A stretch of DNA of 64,000 nt, taken from contig JAAEAF010014402.1 of the NCBI GenBank assembly GCA_011037195.1, positions 124,001 to 188,000 on the forward strand, given 5' to 3'. The notes under the pieces are model-generated. The model did no database searches, was not told the DNA's origin, and saw nothing but the letters and a program-made list of their open reading frames with translations. Source of the stretch: Triatoma infestans. Taxonomy: Eukaryota > Arthropoda > Insecta > Hemiptera > Reduviidae. Below are positions 31,790 to 43,870 of the stretch, one piece after another (position 1 is the first letter of the stretch; each line of letters starts with the position of its first letter). The position numbers and the translations under genes are program-made.

Positions 31790-33700
31790 AATTTTGACGT
31801 TTATCCTTCTCCAAATGCTGAAGTTGGTGCCGTGCATCCATTGTGTTGCTAGCACCATTCATTCAAAGCGTAGAAAACGTTAGCTCATAAATCAAGTCTC
31901 ATCCTCCAGCTTTCAGAACCAGACGTGAGGACATGTCTAACAAGTGTCTTATATTATACTATCTTTCGTGGACTTAGATTGAATACGGTTTTGAATTAAA
32001 AAATAGCCTCGACTTTTCCAGTCTTCATCAATAGTTCTTTTTAAGTCTTCTTCAATAGTTCTTTTTATTGAAAAAGAACCCTGAGTTATCTCTCAGGAAG
32101 TCAAGCTAAATCTCAATGACATGTTCCCCAGCTGAAATTTTTCTACTTTTGGAGATGATTGAGTGATTTATATTTTTGTCTCGTCTATATTTTTCCCATC
32201 CAGTTCCATGCTGATCATGCAATTTTCTCCCTATGAGATCCAGATCAGCGGTACATCATAGGATCTGCAAATTTCTACCAAAATGAAATATGAGAAAGAT
32301 AATTAACAATAATCTTTATTTATTTCTCTTATCTTTATTTTTCTTATTTTAGTTGTTGATGAGATATTTGTAAATATTTGCGCAAAAAAGTGGAAGCATA
32401 AATCTAATTTTTAGTCGAAAAGGGATTCTATTCTCAGGTCTAGGCATTGTATTTGACTAGCTTCAGGTTTGATTATTTCACAGCAGCGCATAATGCTGCT
32501 ATCCTTTGTTCATTATTTGCCTATTGTCCAAGATTAATTACTTTTAGAAAGGCGCTAAAACGATGTAGGGTAATTCATGACCTACTGGTAATGTAATATA
32601 CGCGATGCAAAATATGGTACATAATTAGCGAATTAGTAATGCTTAGATAGTGCGATCCCTAAATAGAAACCATTCTGATTGGTTTAATGTCTGTTTTGAC
32701 AGTACATTATAAAGTTACCTTTATGGTTACAAATATTGCATTAGTGAATCACTATAATAATTATTAATACAAGAAAAAGCAGTTTAAGTTCCAATTTTTA
32801 AAGCCTGTGCGATGCAATTATGAATAAAATTATCAAAATAAGTTAAAGAGGAGTTTTTTTTTTAAATTTTATTATAAACGGCTTACTTTAACTTTTTATT
32901 GAATACTGGACTTTGAAATGTGACAGATCTTGAGACATTTCTATTTGGGAAGTTATTAAGTAAAATTATTTACCTATTGTCCAAGATTAATTAAGCAAAA
33001 AGTTCCCAACAGTTTAGAAAACACCTTAAAATTGATAATAAAGTTAAGGTTAGCTAGCAACTAGGGTCGCCACTGTTACAGATCTTTTTATCTTTAGGAT
33101 ACTGTTCCACCTCCAGATTTTTATTTGTTTTGTAAGGATTTGAGATAATATAAGCATAACACAATTGAGATCATTCATTAAGCATTGGGGCCTGCCATGA
33201 ACGCCGTTCTCTGCACTGCCTTCTGATAAAACCAAATGTTCTCTTAATCTCTTATCGTAGAGAGTAGCAATGATCACTGGATAAATTCTGTGTCTATAAT
33301 ATTATTTAGATCCTTAATTGCCTCCTTCTTTTCTCAAAAAGAATTATATCCTAAGTATGATTGGATGTGAATAATTTAGCGTCCTTTTCTGGAGTTTTCA
33401 TCAATGGCTTTTATCCTTTTCCTTTTGACATCGTGGAGGAATTTTCACTTAATTATCGATAAAGTCAAATCTCAAATGTTTACAGAATAGTAAACTGAAA
33501 TTATCCTAATGATCAATAGAGGGCGCTGAAAAAAAATATAATCGATTTTTTTTTTTTTTTAAGAAATTGCGTATTCCTATATACATTTACTAAGTGTGTG
33601 AATGTATCTAATCTATCTCTTAAAAAAAAAAATAGCCCAAATATTCTCCTGGGATTTTTTCATTTCCCCGAAAATTCCCCTCCACTTTCTCAAATTCCCC
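31790..33700. other. AT-rich sequence with possible decayed RT pieces
   Basis: No reliable gene. Minus-strand 32250-31800 looks weakly like the post-RT region of an RTE-type LINE, with stops throughout. A local duplication of TCTTCAATAGTTCTTTTT (about 32023-32070) is present. 33540-33735 is a T-rich run followed by repeated AATTCCCC-type words. Confidence 0.3.
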
Positions 33701-33959
33701 TAAATTTGGGGGAAAATACCCCAATCTGGCAACCCTGCTGTTTTATCACTGTTTCAAGACTGTTATTTTAGAAGAGGAATACTTTACTTTAAAAACTAAA
33801 ATTATATAATTTCTATATTTAAAAGAAATATGTAATATTTTATCCAAAGAGCTGGCCAAAATTGTATAATAAACAGAATTAAATAAAAATAAAAAAAAAA
33901 GTACAAGCAATGAACTAGCAAAGAGAGGAAAAAGTGGGTAAAGAGTTGATATATTTAAG

Positions 33960-34420
33960 TGAGCAGCAATCAGTGTTACCATTAATGTGGTTGTCTCCTT
34001 GCCATTACCCCCCCTTACTGCTGTGTAACTGGTGGTGGTAGTGGTGAATATACTGCAGCAGAGTGGTCGTCCTGACTCTCTGGGCTGTGTGTTACCCTCA
34101 GGGAGGCAGAGAGTACACAAGGCCAGGGGCAGGCAGATACACTACGATGAGCTCTAACTTATTTACTCTAGTTGAGGGAACTCCGCCGCCTCTATAAGCT
34201 AGCTAAGAGAGAGCAAGCCGGCACTGCTATTAGCGTACAGCACTTCCTCCTGTTCCTACACACAACACAGACACCAGTGTAATACTCTACACCCAATTCC
34301 GGCCACTACACGAAGAGAGAGAGAGAGAGTGAGAGGGTCCTCCGTGACCAGCCGCAATTATCAAACCTTACCAACATCAATTATGTATATAGCATATATC
34401 GACCCTGGTATACTCTTCTC
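33960..34420. other. GC-richer, microsatellite-bearing island (possible promoter or 5' UTR)
   Basis: Composition changes abruptly from AT-rich to mixed, with GTGGTGGTAGTGG and (GA)n (34316-34331). No open frame is convincing. Similar islands at 46.4-46.75 kb and 62.23-62.56 kb. Because the C1-domain exon lies on the plus strand at 37.28 kb, an upstream promoter or non-coding exon is possible but unproven. Confidence 0.25.
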
Positions 34421-34839
34421 TTGGTGAGGGCTTGCTTTAATACAGGTCCCATTGCTACCTACCTACTTTACCACTCTGTAAACCTCTTCTTTTATATTTT
34501 CACTAGTTATTATCATATTCTAATTAAATATTGCCAACATAAACTATAATATGAACTAAATTTCCCCGCCCCCTCTCAACTAAATGAATATATTATATTT
34601 TTTTATATATTATATAATACTTTTTTCCATTTTAATTATTAAAAAATGTTTTAAACAACATTACCCAGAATTACTTGCCCGAATTCTTTTAAAATTATTT
34701 AATTGGTTTTTTTTTTTTTATGTCATGTAGATCCATTTATGGATATTATACTAAGGTTGGCCAGAGAGTTCGGTTTTAAATAAAAATGAATATAATTATC
34801 TTCTTCTTTTTTCCTTGGATGCATTAATTACACGGGTAA

Positions 34840-35040
34840 ACTAGCAATCCCAGCCATTTTAATATCTCTTCTCTGGCCACTCAAGCTGGATTGGCACATT
34901 TTCTAAACTATGTGACTTCTCTAGCTATGTCTAAGGAGATTTGTCGAGTTTCTTCCATACATCCCTTCTTATATCATCTATATAATCAGCTGACGAGAGG
35001 GAGTGTGGATTAATCGGTTTTGCCATCCCTTATTTATTAC
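34840..35040 (-). repeat. SINE-like repeat, family 2, copy 1
   Basis: TGGCCACTCAAGCTGGATTGGCACA, TATCATCTATATAATCAGCTGACGAGAGGGAGTGTGG and CCATCCCTTATTTATTA align with 45.34-45.52 kb in the same order. Orientation follows the copy at 45.27 kb, whose left end carries a SINE 3' motif. Confidence 0.55.
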
Positions 35041-35412
35041 TCATATGATCCAAAGATAATTATGTACATGATCTTTTGTAATCCTTAAATAGCTCAAATT
35101 AGTACCATACTTTATTTACATATAGTAGGAAACAAATTATATATAGGTATATATATTAATATAGAGGGAGTCACATGACTCGGACGTATTGCTTAAGGAC
35201 GTATTATTGAAGTCATTTTGCGTTAAAAAAATGTCCAATTAAAAATGCTTCCTATCTGAGGTAGAGCCATTGAAAGGTGGACATCCTGAAATAAATTAGA
35301 AAAAAAAGATAAAGTTTGTTAACAAAACTATAAAAGGATCAAATTCCATTAATGTGTCTTCAATTATTGTCAGTTGTTCAATTAAATTCAGTTGTTTTTA
35401 GCTATTTTCAAG

Positions 35413-35867
35413 TGTCAATTTTGTGTGTGTTAAATTAGTTATGTTTGAAATTACGGAACCGCAAAACGAAACAATATTAACAGAATTCAAACCCTCCAAT
35501 CCAAGATCCTACGTCGACGCGCCTCATTACGTCTCCAATAAAACTATACCTACTGCCCCCAACATTCCATTCGTCCATACACTAGCGAAATCCAAGTATC
35601 TCAATTTCCACAGTAAACTTTCCCTCCATTCTAATCCTCTTGTTCATATTTTCTCTTCAACTACACTCCCAGAAAATCCTACGAGACGATTGAAGCGTCG
35701 TTGGCCCCGCGACCAACTGGGCAACTATTGGTGGTTATCAATGGATAACCTACCATTCACGTCTTATTTTTATATACTCTTTGCATTATTAATTGTTACA
35801 TGTACAGCATGTAGTTGTAAAATTCTAAATAAAAGAAAAAAAAAAAAATTATTTATGTCAATTTTGT
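35413..35867 (+). mobile_element. 5'-truncated jockey-like LINE, 12-bp TSD
   Basis: TGTCAATTTTGT at 35413-35424 and 35856-35867 flanks a fragment of about 430 bp ending AATAAAAG then poly(A). The coding part reads APHYVSNKTIPTAPNIPFVH, AKSKYLNFHSKLSLHSNPLV and NPTRRLKRRWPRDQLG, the C-terminus of a jockey-type ORF2. Two related fragments lie at 43.4 kb and 52.2 kb. Confidence 0.8.
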
Positions 35868-35884
35868 TATTGTTGTGGTGGTTG

Positions 35885-36120
35885 GTTCCGCAGAGCTGGA
35901 AAGCGTCAGAGACATTTTCCGTGATAGCCTGCTTCTTCATTTTGTGGTCATCGACCGGTTTCAGGCGTTCGCCCATCATCAGGATGTTTTTGTTGAACAG
36001 TGTAAGTCTATATTATTACACTGTTCAACAAAAACATTCTGATGATACACGAACGCCTGAAACCGGTCGATGACCACAAAATGAAGAAGCAGGCTATCAC
36101 GGAAAATGTCTCTGATGATT
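35885..36120. repeat. Near-perfect inverted repeat of Penelope-like units (hammerhead-like core)
   Basis: The left arm (about 35905-36003) is the reverse complement of the right arm (about 36018-36117), with a spacer of about 14 nt. Each arm contains CTGATGA, then GAAACCGGTCGATGACCAC and CTATCACGGAAAATGTCTC. The left arm extends to CCGCAGAGCTGGAAAGCGTC, which matches the end of the 26.2 kb copy. It could fold into one long hairpin. Confidence 0.8.
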
Positions 36121-37278
36121 TTAATGTTGTAGATTTATATAAGTTGTTAATTAAAATAACATAAAAATATATATTTTTCAAATGAGGAACTACGCCCCCC
36201 CCCCCCGATATTCATTACGTATACAGATTTTGTAATCCTGTCCAGTTCCAAATCGCCATGTAATCGATAGAGTTCACAGTTATTTAAGAGATATAGGATC
36301 GATAGATTCCTAAAGCTATTGTTGAATGTGGATTGAGCTTTGACGTTGATGAAGAGAAATCCATATTAGAACTTATTGATATGTCAGTCCATTGCTAATG
36401 TGTGAGGAATTTTTCTAATAGTACAGGTGTTCAGCGAATGAAGATTGGGAGAACATTATGTAATTTTGACTTATACCCACAACCATCTCCAAAGAGTCCA
36501 GGACTTTGTTAACAGAAATTTAATGTGTATCTATTTCGGGAAGTCCAATTGGGTCCATTTTAGGTTCTAAATGATCAAATCTTCCTTGTGGACCGTCATT
36601 TAGATTGAATTTAAAGAAGAAGGAGTTAAAATTATAAGCTACCATTTCTTGCTCATAAAATGAAAAAATATGTATTTAATTGGGTAGTTCTTAAATACTC
36701 AGTTTAACTCGATATAGTTTTTATTCAATAATTATATACACAGAAATTATCAGTAATTACATTTTGTATGCAAAATATTTTTAATCGATATCTTTCAGCT
36801 TACTTTGATCTTACCGAAATGAATTTCCTCCATATTTTTTGTACAATTAATTATTTATTATTATTATTATTTTTTGTTTATTACATTTTATTTTATTTAT
36901 TTCTAATTTTTGAAATTATTTTTTGTTTTGTTTTGTGCTCTTTTATTTTGTTTTTTTTTTTTAACAAAACTCACCAATTTATTTAATAACCACTTTGAGC
37001 TTGGACTAATAGTGGTGTAATAATTTTTTTATTTCTTTTTATTTTTCATTTTTTAAACAAAACAACAAATAAAACAGTGTTGTTGGCTAGTATTTAGAGG
37101 GGTTGTTGTGTGTGTATGCATTTTCAATATAAATACTTAAAAAAATAATGGAAACGAAAAGCATTATGCGTCCCTTAAAAAATAAAAATAAATAAATAAA
37201 TACAATCTCCCTATATTAAATACTAGTAAACACACACAAAAAAAAAAGTATGAATGTGGGTGATGAATGTCCAATCAG
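36121..37278 (+). other. AT-rich, intron-like sequence upstream of C1 exon
   Basis: T-rich low complexity with runs of poly(T) and poly(C). No gene recognised. Probably intronic to the C1-domain gene. Confidence 0.4.
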
Positions 37279-37390
37279 GCTGAGATCTCCAAACATAAGT
37301 TCGAGGTGTACACGTACTTGACGCCGACCTTCTGCGACCACTGCGGCTCCATGCTGCACGGCCTTACATCACAAGGACTTAAATGTTCAG
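37279..37390 (+). CDS. Protein kinase C-type C1 domain exon (partial gene)
   Basis: A 112-nt exon, phase 0 in and phase 1 out, bounded by acceptor CCAATCAG and donor TTCAG/GTAAGA. It encodes [18 protein letters not shown], then [22 protein letters not shown]...[17 protein letters not shown] is the first half of a C1 zinc finger that binds diacylglycerol/phorbol ester in conventional and novel PKCs, with zinc ligands H1, C2, C3 and C4. Residues PTF and GL line the ligand groove. The remaining ligands (C.M.VHxxC...C) should be in the next exon, which I do not find. Codon usage is GC-rich, unlike the flanks. It could also belong to a PKC-related C1 protein. Confidence 0.85.
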
Positions 37391-37700
37391 GTAAGATAGT
37401 CTCCAAATGCGTTATGATCTAATGGGCCCAATGCTAAATAAAAAAAATTAAAAAAATAATATTTTTATTAGTTTTTATACTTTAATAATCTTTTTCAAAT
37501 TAATTTTACAAATTTTTAGTTCATTTTATTTATTTTGTTTTTTTTTTTCTTTTTAGCGGGGGAAAAAAAATTATTTTAAATGGATCAGAAAGTGCTGAAT
37601 TATATATTTTTCTTTTTTTAAAATTTTATTTAATTTATTTTTATTTAGATTAATATTGAAAGATTAAAATATTAATTCAGTTCGACAAAAGACACACACA
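37391..37700 (+). other. AT-rich, intron-like sequence after C1 exon
   Basis: Poly(T)/poly(A)-rich; ends in a (CA)n run at 37693-37711. No gene. Confidence 0.5.
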
Positions 37701-37719
37701 CACACACACACAAAATAAC

Positions 37720-38070
37720 TTTTATTAATCAAAACTCAAGTTTTCAAGAATCAATCAATCAAGAAACTCAAGTTTCTTCTTGCTCTTCATGGGTTTTTGA
37801 TATCATCCCGGCGTAAGCGAGAAGCCGGGTCAACCCTTTGTAAATTGTTATTGTGCCATTGGGGATTAGTTTTAATTGCTTGTACTGTATATTCTACTGC
37901 CACATTGAACAATGTTGGAAGCTAATGGATCACCTTGCCTTAAATTGCCATAATATCGATATTCTATTGATAGTACATTTTGTACTTTTATTAACATATT
38001 GTTTTTTGTTCAATATCATACCGGTCGAAGTAATTCAGCTTGTTAGGAATTCCTAAACTCCTTAACTCAT
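37720..38070 (-). pseudogene. RTE-like reverse transcriptase relic
   Basis: Minus-strand reading gives LRQGDPLAS (motif B), then frames with QYTVQAIKTNP and a decayed RLLAYA.DI segment where the YADD motif should be. The QGDPLA...AI..N..G order is that of RTE/BovB-type RTs. Frameshifts and stops throughout. Short and ancient. Confidence 0.5.
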
Positions 38071-38071
38071 C

Positions 38072-38092
38072 TATCTCTCTCTCTCTCTCTCT
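38072..38092. repeat. (CT)n microsatellite
   Basis: CTCTCT run of about 20 nt. Confidence 0.85.
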
Positions 38093-38253
38093 ATAACTCA
38101 AAAACTAAATCTAAAAAAATCATTGTCTAGTCATAATCACATATCTTTTCAAACATTTACCTTACTGAAAAACCAGACCTTCTTAAAAGAAAGGTGCTAG
38201 CATATCAGTTTTTTTCACTCTATGCAATTAATCTCTTATTAGCGATGGACAGA

Positions 38254-38523
38254 ACTTTGTATTTATTCATAATATGAAGGGAAGGGAATAGCTAAGTGGT
38301 TGGTGTACTGGACTCCCACGCGGAGGACTCGAGTTCGAGTCCAGCTTTGCTACCCTTAGATTTTTTTCTTCCTAGGAGCCTTTACAGCTCACTGCCCGGT
38401 GATGGACAGTGTTGTCTATAACAGAGAACACTGTCTAGAGGCCGGCAGTGCACTGAGAAGCCTCTGGGCGCTAATGTCCATAGATGTTGACGCGCCTTAA
38501 ATAAAAAAAAATACTTTGTATTT
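38254..38523 (+). mobile_element. tRNA-derived SINE, family 1, copy 1, 11-bp TSD
   Basis: The head GAAGGGAATAGCTAAGTGG (A box) and GAGTTCGAGTCC (B box) about 38 nt apart form a pol III promoter. A body with GTTGTCTATAACAGAGAACACTGTC follows, then the 3' domain GGGCGCTAATGTCCATAGAT and GTTGACGCGCC (self-complementary ends), then an A-rich tail. ACTTTGTATTT flanks the element at 38254-38264 and 38513-38523. A second copy is at 58.29 kb. SINEs borrow LINE machinery; the partner LINE is not evident. Confidence 0.85.
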
Positions 38524-39780
38524 CGCAGGCAAAAGCGCGATCCTTCTGTAATTGTCACAGTTGAACTTCTTCCCCCTCTTCTGTATAAGGCAAAGAATAG
38601 GATCTTTTGGCATTTCTTCGTATTCATTATCTTCCAGGTTACCACACTGAACTAGGCTCTAGGCTGGGCATTACTTTCTGCCAATTTTTTTCAATTTTTT
38701 TTTTTTTTTCCTGATTCTGTTCAACAAAAGAATGAATAAATACAACCAAAAAATAACTTCTTTTTTTTTAAAAACAAATCAAAAACATTTTAAACCAGAA
38801 ATTAATGAAAGCATAATAATTTTAACCTTTTCTAGTAACTTTGAAACCTGCTATATGCTAGAAATTTACAAATGCACTCTCTATTTCAAAATTGAGAACA
38901 GAGTGATTCCATTTGAAATGATTGCTTTGCCTTATATAAATTTCATTTTAAGAATTAGTCTAATGCGTTCCATAGAAGCCTGAATAAATCCATCCAACTG
39001 TAGTATCTTCTTCCTCATTAGAAACGGTTCTTTTTTGCTTTTATTTACTTTTAGAATGTATCTAGAAAGTTTCTAAATTGTTTACACAACTTTTTATTCA
39101 ACATCAACCAGCTAAATATAACAATTTAAGTGTAGCTTAAGTTATAAAAACATTTTCTTCACAGTGCAAACCATGTTTAAGATACTGTTTACTCACAATG
39201 TTTTAGTTTTATAACTAAATTTACTTTAATATAAAATTTAATTAAGTCACTATACTTTAATTTACGTTACAATATAAATATTTTAATTTGCTTTCTTGAC
39301 TCACGAACGATACGTTTCTACCGTTTACATTGTTTTTGGTTGTGTTTTTAGAATATCCTATATATGATATAAGTTTTGTTTTCTTATCGCGCTGCTTAAC
39401 ATTCTCAGCCTTAGCAAAGTCGATGATGGAACAACAACCTTAAGAACATAGAAAACAAGGAATGTATGTTCTTGGTTAAGAGCTAGAAGGGATTAGGACT
39501 TGCACTTTGAAAGGGTAGGGTGAATTTCTTTATTTGGACACTCCGGTCAACTCTGGCAATACAATGCAAGCTGAAATAAACAAGGTTTCATCTCGGTAGT
39601 AGCCGAGCTATTTCAGTTTAAGATACACCTAAGAAGAAACTGCTCTCGCAGACTTATCTCAAGTATTAAATACGTCCAATGTTAATATTCCACCAGAATA
39701 GAAGCCCTTTTCTAATGTGATTAACTCGCCTCCCTTAAATTAAAAAAAAAAATAACTTTCTGAGCAATATCAGGCAGAAG
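38524..39780. other. AT-rich sequence, nothing recognised
   Basis: Short chance frames only (for example 38732-38983, low complexity). A CTCGG...CCGAG micro-hairpin at 39593-39608. Confidence 0.4.
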
Positions 39781-39789
39781 TTTCTCTGG

Positions 39790-40282
39790 TCATATCATAT
39801 GAGCATCATATGAGACTTTAGTAGAAGAGATACATAGCATACCGAGTCGGCTAGTCGAGAATGCAATTTGCTGTGATATTTGGCCACTACTATCTGCCAA
39901 TTTTCTCATTATTTTTGTTTCTGAGAATTGCAGCCCCCCTTTAACCCCAAAAATTCTCCAATGTTTATAGGATTTTTCACTATTAAACCTGTAATTCGAT
40001 GTTTCGTCGGTAAAAGGCAAATTCGTTTTCAGATCATCTGTAAATTGCATAATAGAAGATGATCCAACACATGTAACATTTGTGAGATTAATATTCACAA
40101 TATGTTGACGAAATTAGCCAAAATAGACGACAAGATTCGAAATCACAGTGACATACATACAATACATTCATGAGTTTATGATTCGCTGTTTCTTCTTGGA
40201 GAGTGTGGTCCAGATATACGAGTATGTCACCTTTTAGTACACAGTTATAATTACCGTCTGAACATACGTACAATATGTACAA
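39790..40282 (-). pseudogene. Unrecognised coding-like relic in two overlapping frames
   Basis: Frames 40282-40088 (64 aa; GDILVYLDHTLQEETANHKL) and 40098-39790 (102 aa; ITDETS-type polar segment then STSRLGMLCISSTKVSYD) overlap by 11 nt and share strand. Composition is protein-like, not low complexity. I do not recognise a family. It may be a decayed retroelement reading or a host exon pair; the overlap would need a single frameshift to join them. Confidence 0.3.
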
Positions 40283-40822
40283 TTTTTATTAGTAGGGCTT
40301 TTACGTTATTTCCAGCCACACACCGGCCAAACTGTCGAAAGTGGCAGGCACTGTGGCAAAGCTTGTTATACATTAAAGAATTAATGAACTCGGTACCATA
40401 AAAACCATAACCTCTATCCTCTTAAATCTCTCTTAACTCTCATGTCTTCTTAAATTTTTAAAACATTTCCATATCAGTACTTTCTAGATCCATTTTCGCT
40501 ATATATATATATATCTCAAACAGCATCTTTTACATTATATTACTTAATAATAACTTCTTACTTCTTTTTTTTTATCTAATTAAATAATATTTTCTTTAAT
40601 GTATTTTTAATTCGTTATGCCATTAAAATTTCATGTTTACATATTATAATTAAAATGAATTTATGCTTAGAATATATATTTTTTTTAATAAATTCCATAT
40701 TAAGCTGTTTTTAGTATATTTATTATGATTGTTAATATTTCAAAATTGATTACAATCAATGTTTAATTATTTAAGTTTAAAAAAAAAATAATAAAGCATT
40801 GGGCTCATTAGTTTATAGTTCA

Positions 40823-40859
<37 letters not shown>

Positions 40860-43390
40860 TATATATTCTCTAACGCGTCCAATAATATTTTCAAAAAATT
40901 TCTTATAAAACTCTTTATCAAGGGGCTAGCGCTTTGAACATAAGCTTGCATTTGAGAAAGTAGACGTTATTGTTTATTTCATTTTATTATTTTATATATA
41001 TAATATTATTTTTTTATTTAGGGTTTATATTTATAATGGCGCTTTATTTACATTTTTTTTATTTTTACAAAAAAAAAATTATAATAAAAAGAAAAATCAA
41101 TAAAAACTAAACTAATAAATAAAACATTAATTGATATTTTAAACATTAACACGATTCTATTATCGATAAAAGAAAACACAATTAAAAAAGTTTATTTTTG
41201 TTTTTATCTGGCTCACTATTTGTTTTGTAACTTCGTTAATAATTTATTTGCCTGCTTGTTTTCTATTATAACATACATTATTAATTTTCTTCATAATCTT
41301 AATTTAAAAGGTTATAAATATCATCAACCAACGTGGTTGGTTTAATAAAATTATAATAAAAAAAAAAAATAGATAATAAAGTCTCTGGCAAATAATAATT
41401 GAATTTCATTCTGTTACTTTCTATGTATGTGTTTTTATTGAATTAGTTGTTTAAATTAGTTAGCTATGACAATAATCTAGTTTTTAGATTATTTAAGAAA
41501 TTAGGGTTTTTCTTTTTACATTATTATTATTATAAACCATGACTTAAAATTATTTGATGAATTGTTTAAATTTCTGCCCGCTCCTGTCCACTATAATCAA
41601 ATAATATTTTCTCCGATATTCGCAGTTCTAAATCTGCTCTACGAAGTCATTAAAAACTATAAATGCGGCTAGGTTATAATGTTAAAGCTGGAAAAGACCT
41701 ATATATAATGATACCTAATACAATAAACACCTTTTGAATAAAAATCGTCATTCTCTGAACACTCTCCCTCCCTTAAAATAGATTATAGTATAATGACATG
41801 AGCGCTGGCTGTATGGCGAAACAAAAAAAAAAAATGGAAAAAAAAAAACCATGACTTATATTTTTAATAATTTTAGTACTTATCTATTGGTACATAAATT
41901 TTAAATTTTGTCTGTCAGCTGTTGTTTTTACGAATTTTTTTTGTTGACATTTTAACATGAAACATAAATATTTTATGGCTTTTTTGTTTGTCCGTTTTTC
42001 TATCTTTCAATTTATATTACAATGCGACGAAATTACCTAGTCATTATAGTTGAACCAAACGCCGCCGTGGTGCTTTACACAAATCCAAAAAAAATTTGGA
42101 TTAAAACATTTTGCCAATAATTCACACGTTAAATGAGTCCTGGAATAAGGTATATATACCCGGAGTGGGACCCATATATTTCAGAGTGCTTGTATAATAA
42201 ATTATATTTGGATAAAACCATAAGTTACCACACTTTATTTACAGTAAGCTCATCGTGTCGGTGGCATAGACTAGTTATCCAATCCTCACTGAGACCTGTC
42301 TGTAGGTCGAACAAAATTGCTTGAACCTTGGCCGGAACTGAAGGAACTACAGCCGACTTTGAATATGAAAGTCGTCGATTATATAAACGTTTAAAATATT
42401 GTATAGTGATGGGAGTGGTTTTCTTGCCCTAAGGACTTAGGAAAATTGTGGTGTTTACAACTTTAAACCCGTATAATATTTTTGTTGTAAATAATATTTT
42501 TTTTGTGTAAATGCTGAGACATATCTTAACCTCCCTAATTTAGTTTATAAAAAAAAAGTTTTTGAATTAAATCAAGCAGGAATATAACGAACCGCATTTG
42601 AATGTATGAATAAATTGATTTATTTCATAGAATTGTATACATTATTTACAAAATATAAGAGAGCAGCTAGTAATGTATCTTTATTCTCCACTAAATGGCA
42701 ACAGACAGTAGATTTAACTTGTTATGTTTGAGGGAAAAATGTACAATAAACCTCTACTTTAAAAGCACATGTTATGTATACTATTTAAATTACAAAAATA
42801 TTGTATCTACTATTCTGTTATGGTTATATTGTCTATTGTCATAGTTTCCTATAATTATACAAAGGTGATTCTCAGAGTTAGCTGTGGTTTCAAAGAACTT
42901 TTTACAGATTTTATTGGTATATTTTTCAATGGTTTCTACTGCAGTTATGGAGTGAAAATCTGTTTGTTATAAGTGTCTATCGAGGTGAGTTTGTGGCCAG
43001 TCTTAGGAATTTTTGTTTTATATTATTTGTAGAGCCTTTATATTGCTATTGCAAGTGATTCTCCACGATGGGAAAGCGTAAAGTAGCATCGGGCCTCACG
43101 ACCATCTTATAAATAAGTAGCTTATTTTTTGTAGAGTTTGGAATCTCTACTAAACAAGGGGAAATTTTTTTTAATTGCCATTTTATCTTTATTCAGTCTG
43201 TCTCTAACATATTCACTAAATGTCAATACTTAACATAAGGCGACCAAGGAATTTCCCCTTGACGAATCGCATTTAAAATTTAACAAAGCAATTTTATATT
43301 GACTGGGACCTTTTTTGGGATAACTTAACACAGAAACTTAACTTAAACGTTCCTCTGAAAACACCTTCATTACACCGGTAACACCGTTAA
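40283..43390. other. Long AT-rich stretch, nothing recognised
   Basis: Includes (AT)n at 40501-40514, a 27-T run at 40830-40857 and many A/T homopolymers. A segment at 42130-42370 with two TATA-like words and AATAAA-like signals could be a decayed LTR, but no TSD or pair was found. Confidence 0.4.
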
Positions 43391-43399
43391 CGATAACGT

Positions 43400-43818
43400 T
43401 GAACTACTAACTAACTGTATCCAGCAAAGCCTCCACTTCCTCCCTTCTACGTTTCCAATCATACCATCCATAAAGGCCTAAAAATTCCCTTCGTTTCTGC
43501 GATAGCCAAGTCCCGTTATCTAAAGTTCCATTCCCAACTATCTTCTCATTCAAATCCACTTATCCAAGCGCTTTTAACCACAACTCTCACCTCTAACCCA
43601 TTAAGACGACTGAAGCGTCGATGACCTCGCGATCATCTGCTTAAGTAATCGGCTGTCTTAGGACAGTTGTGAGACTCCATTCTTAATGGTTTATTACGGC
43701 TGCCATCGCTGGACCACGGCCTTCAGCCAATGCACACACATTCGCACGTTATCTATTTTACTTGTTGCATGTAAATTGTGCAGTTGTAAAAATCAATAAA
43801 CGTGTTAAAAAATAAAAA
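43400..43818 (+). pseudogene. Jockey-like LINE 3' end, copy 2
   Basis: TACGTTTCCAATCATACCAT, CGATAGCCAAGTCCCGTTATC and AAGACGACTGAAGCGTCG align with the coding end of the 35.4 kb copy (VSNKT..., AKSKYL..., RRLKRR...). The 3' UTR (GTTGCATGTAAATTGTGCAGT) and A-rich tail follow. The tail abuts a Helentron-like terminus directly. Confidence 0.65.
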
Positions 43819-43870
43819 AAATTTGACACGATTACAATACTTCCTCTTACTAGGAGTAAGAGAAAGTAAT
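43819..43870 (-). mobile_element. Helentron/HINE-like terminus only, copy G
   Basis: TTTGACACGATTACAATACT then CCTCTTACTAGGAGTAAGAGAAAGTA, identical in layout to the ends of copies A and E. The remainder of the element is absent or replaced by the LINE on its left. Confidence 0.7.

Noticed and set aside
31800..32260. RTE-type LINE C-terminus
   Set aside because: Similarity too weak and stops too frequent to call; mentioned only as a possibility.
36768..36986. 72-codon Phe/Leu-rich frame
   Set aside because: Low-complexity T-rich sequence.
37693..37711. CRISPR-like or regulatory repeat
   Set aside because: A simple (CA)n microsatellite in a eukaryotic intron-like sequence.
42133..42370. LTR with polyadenylation signals
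   Set aside because: No TG...CA ends, TSD or second copy could be found in the window.
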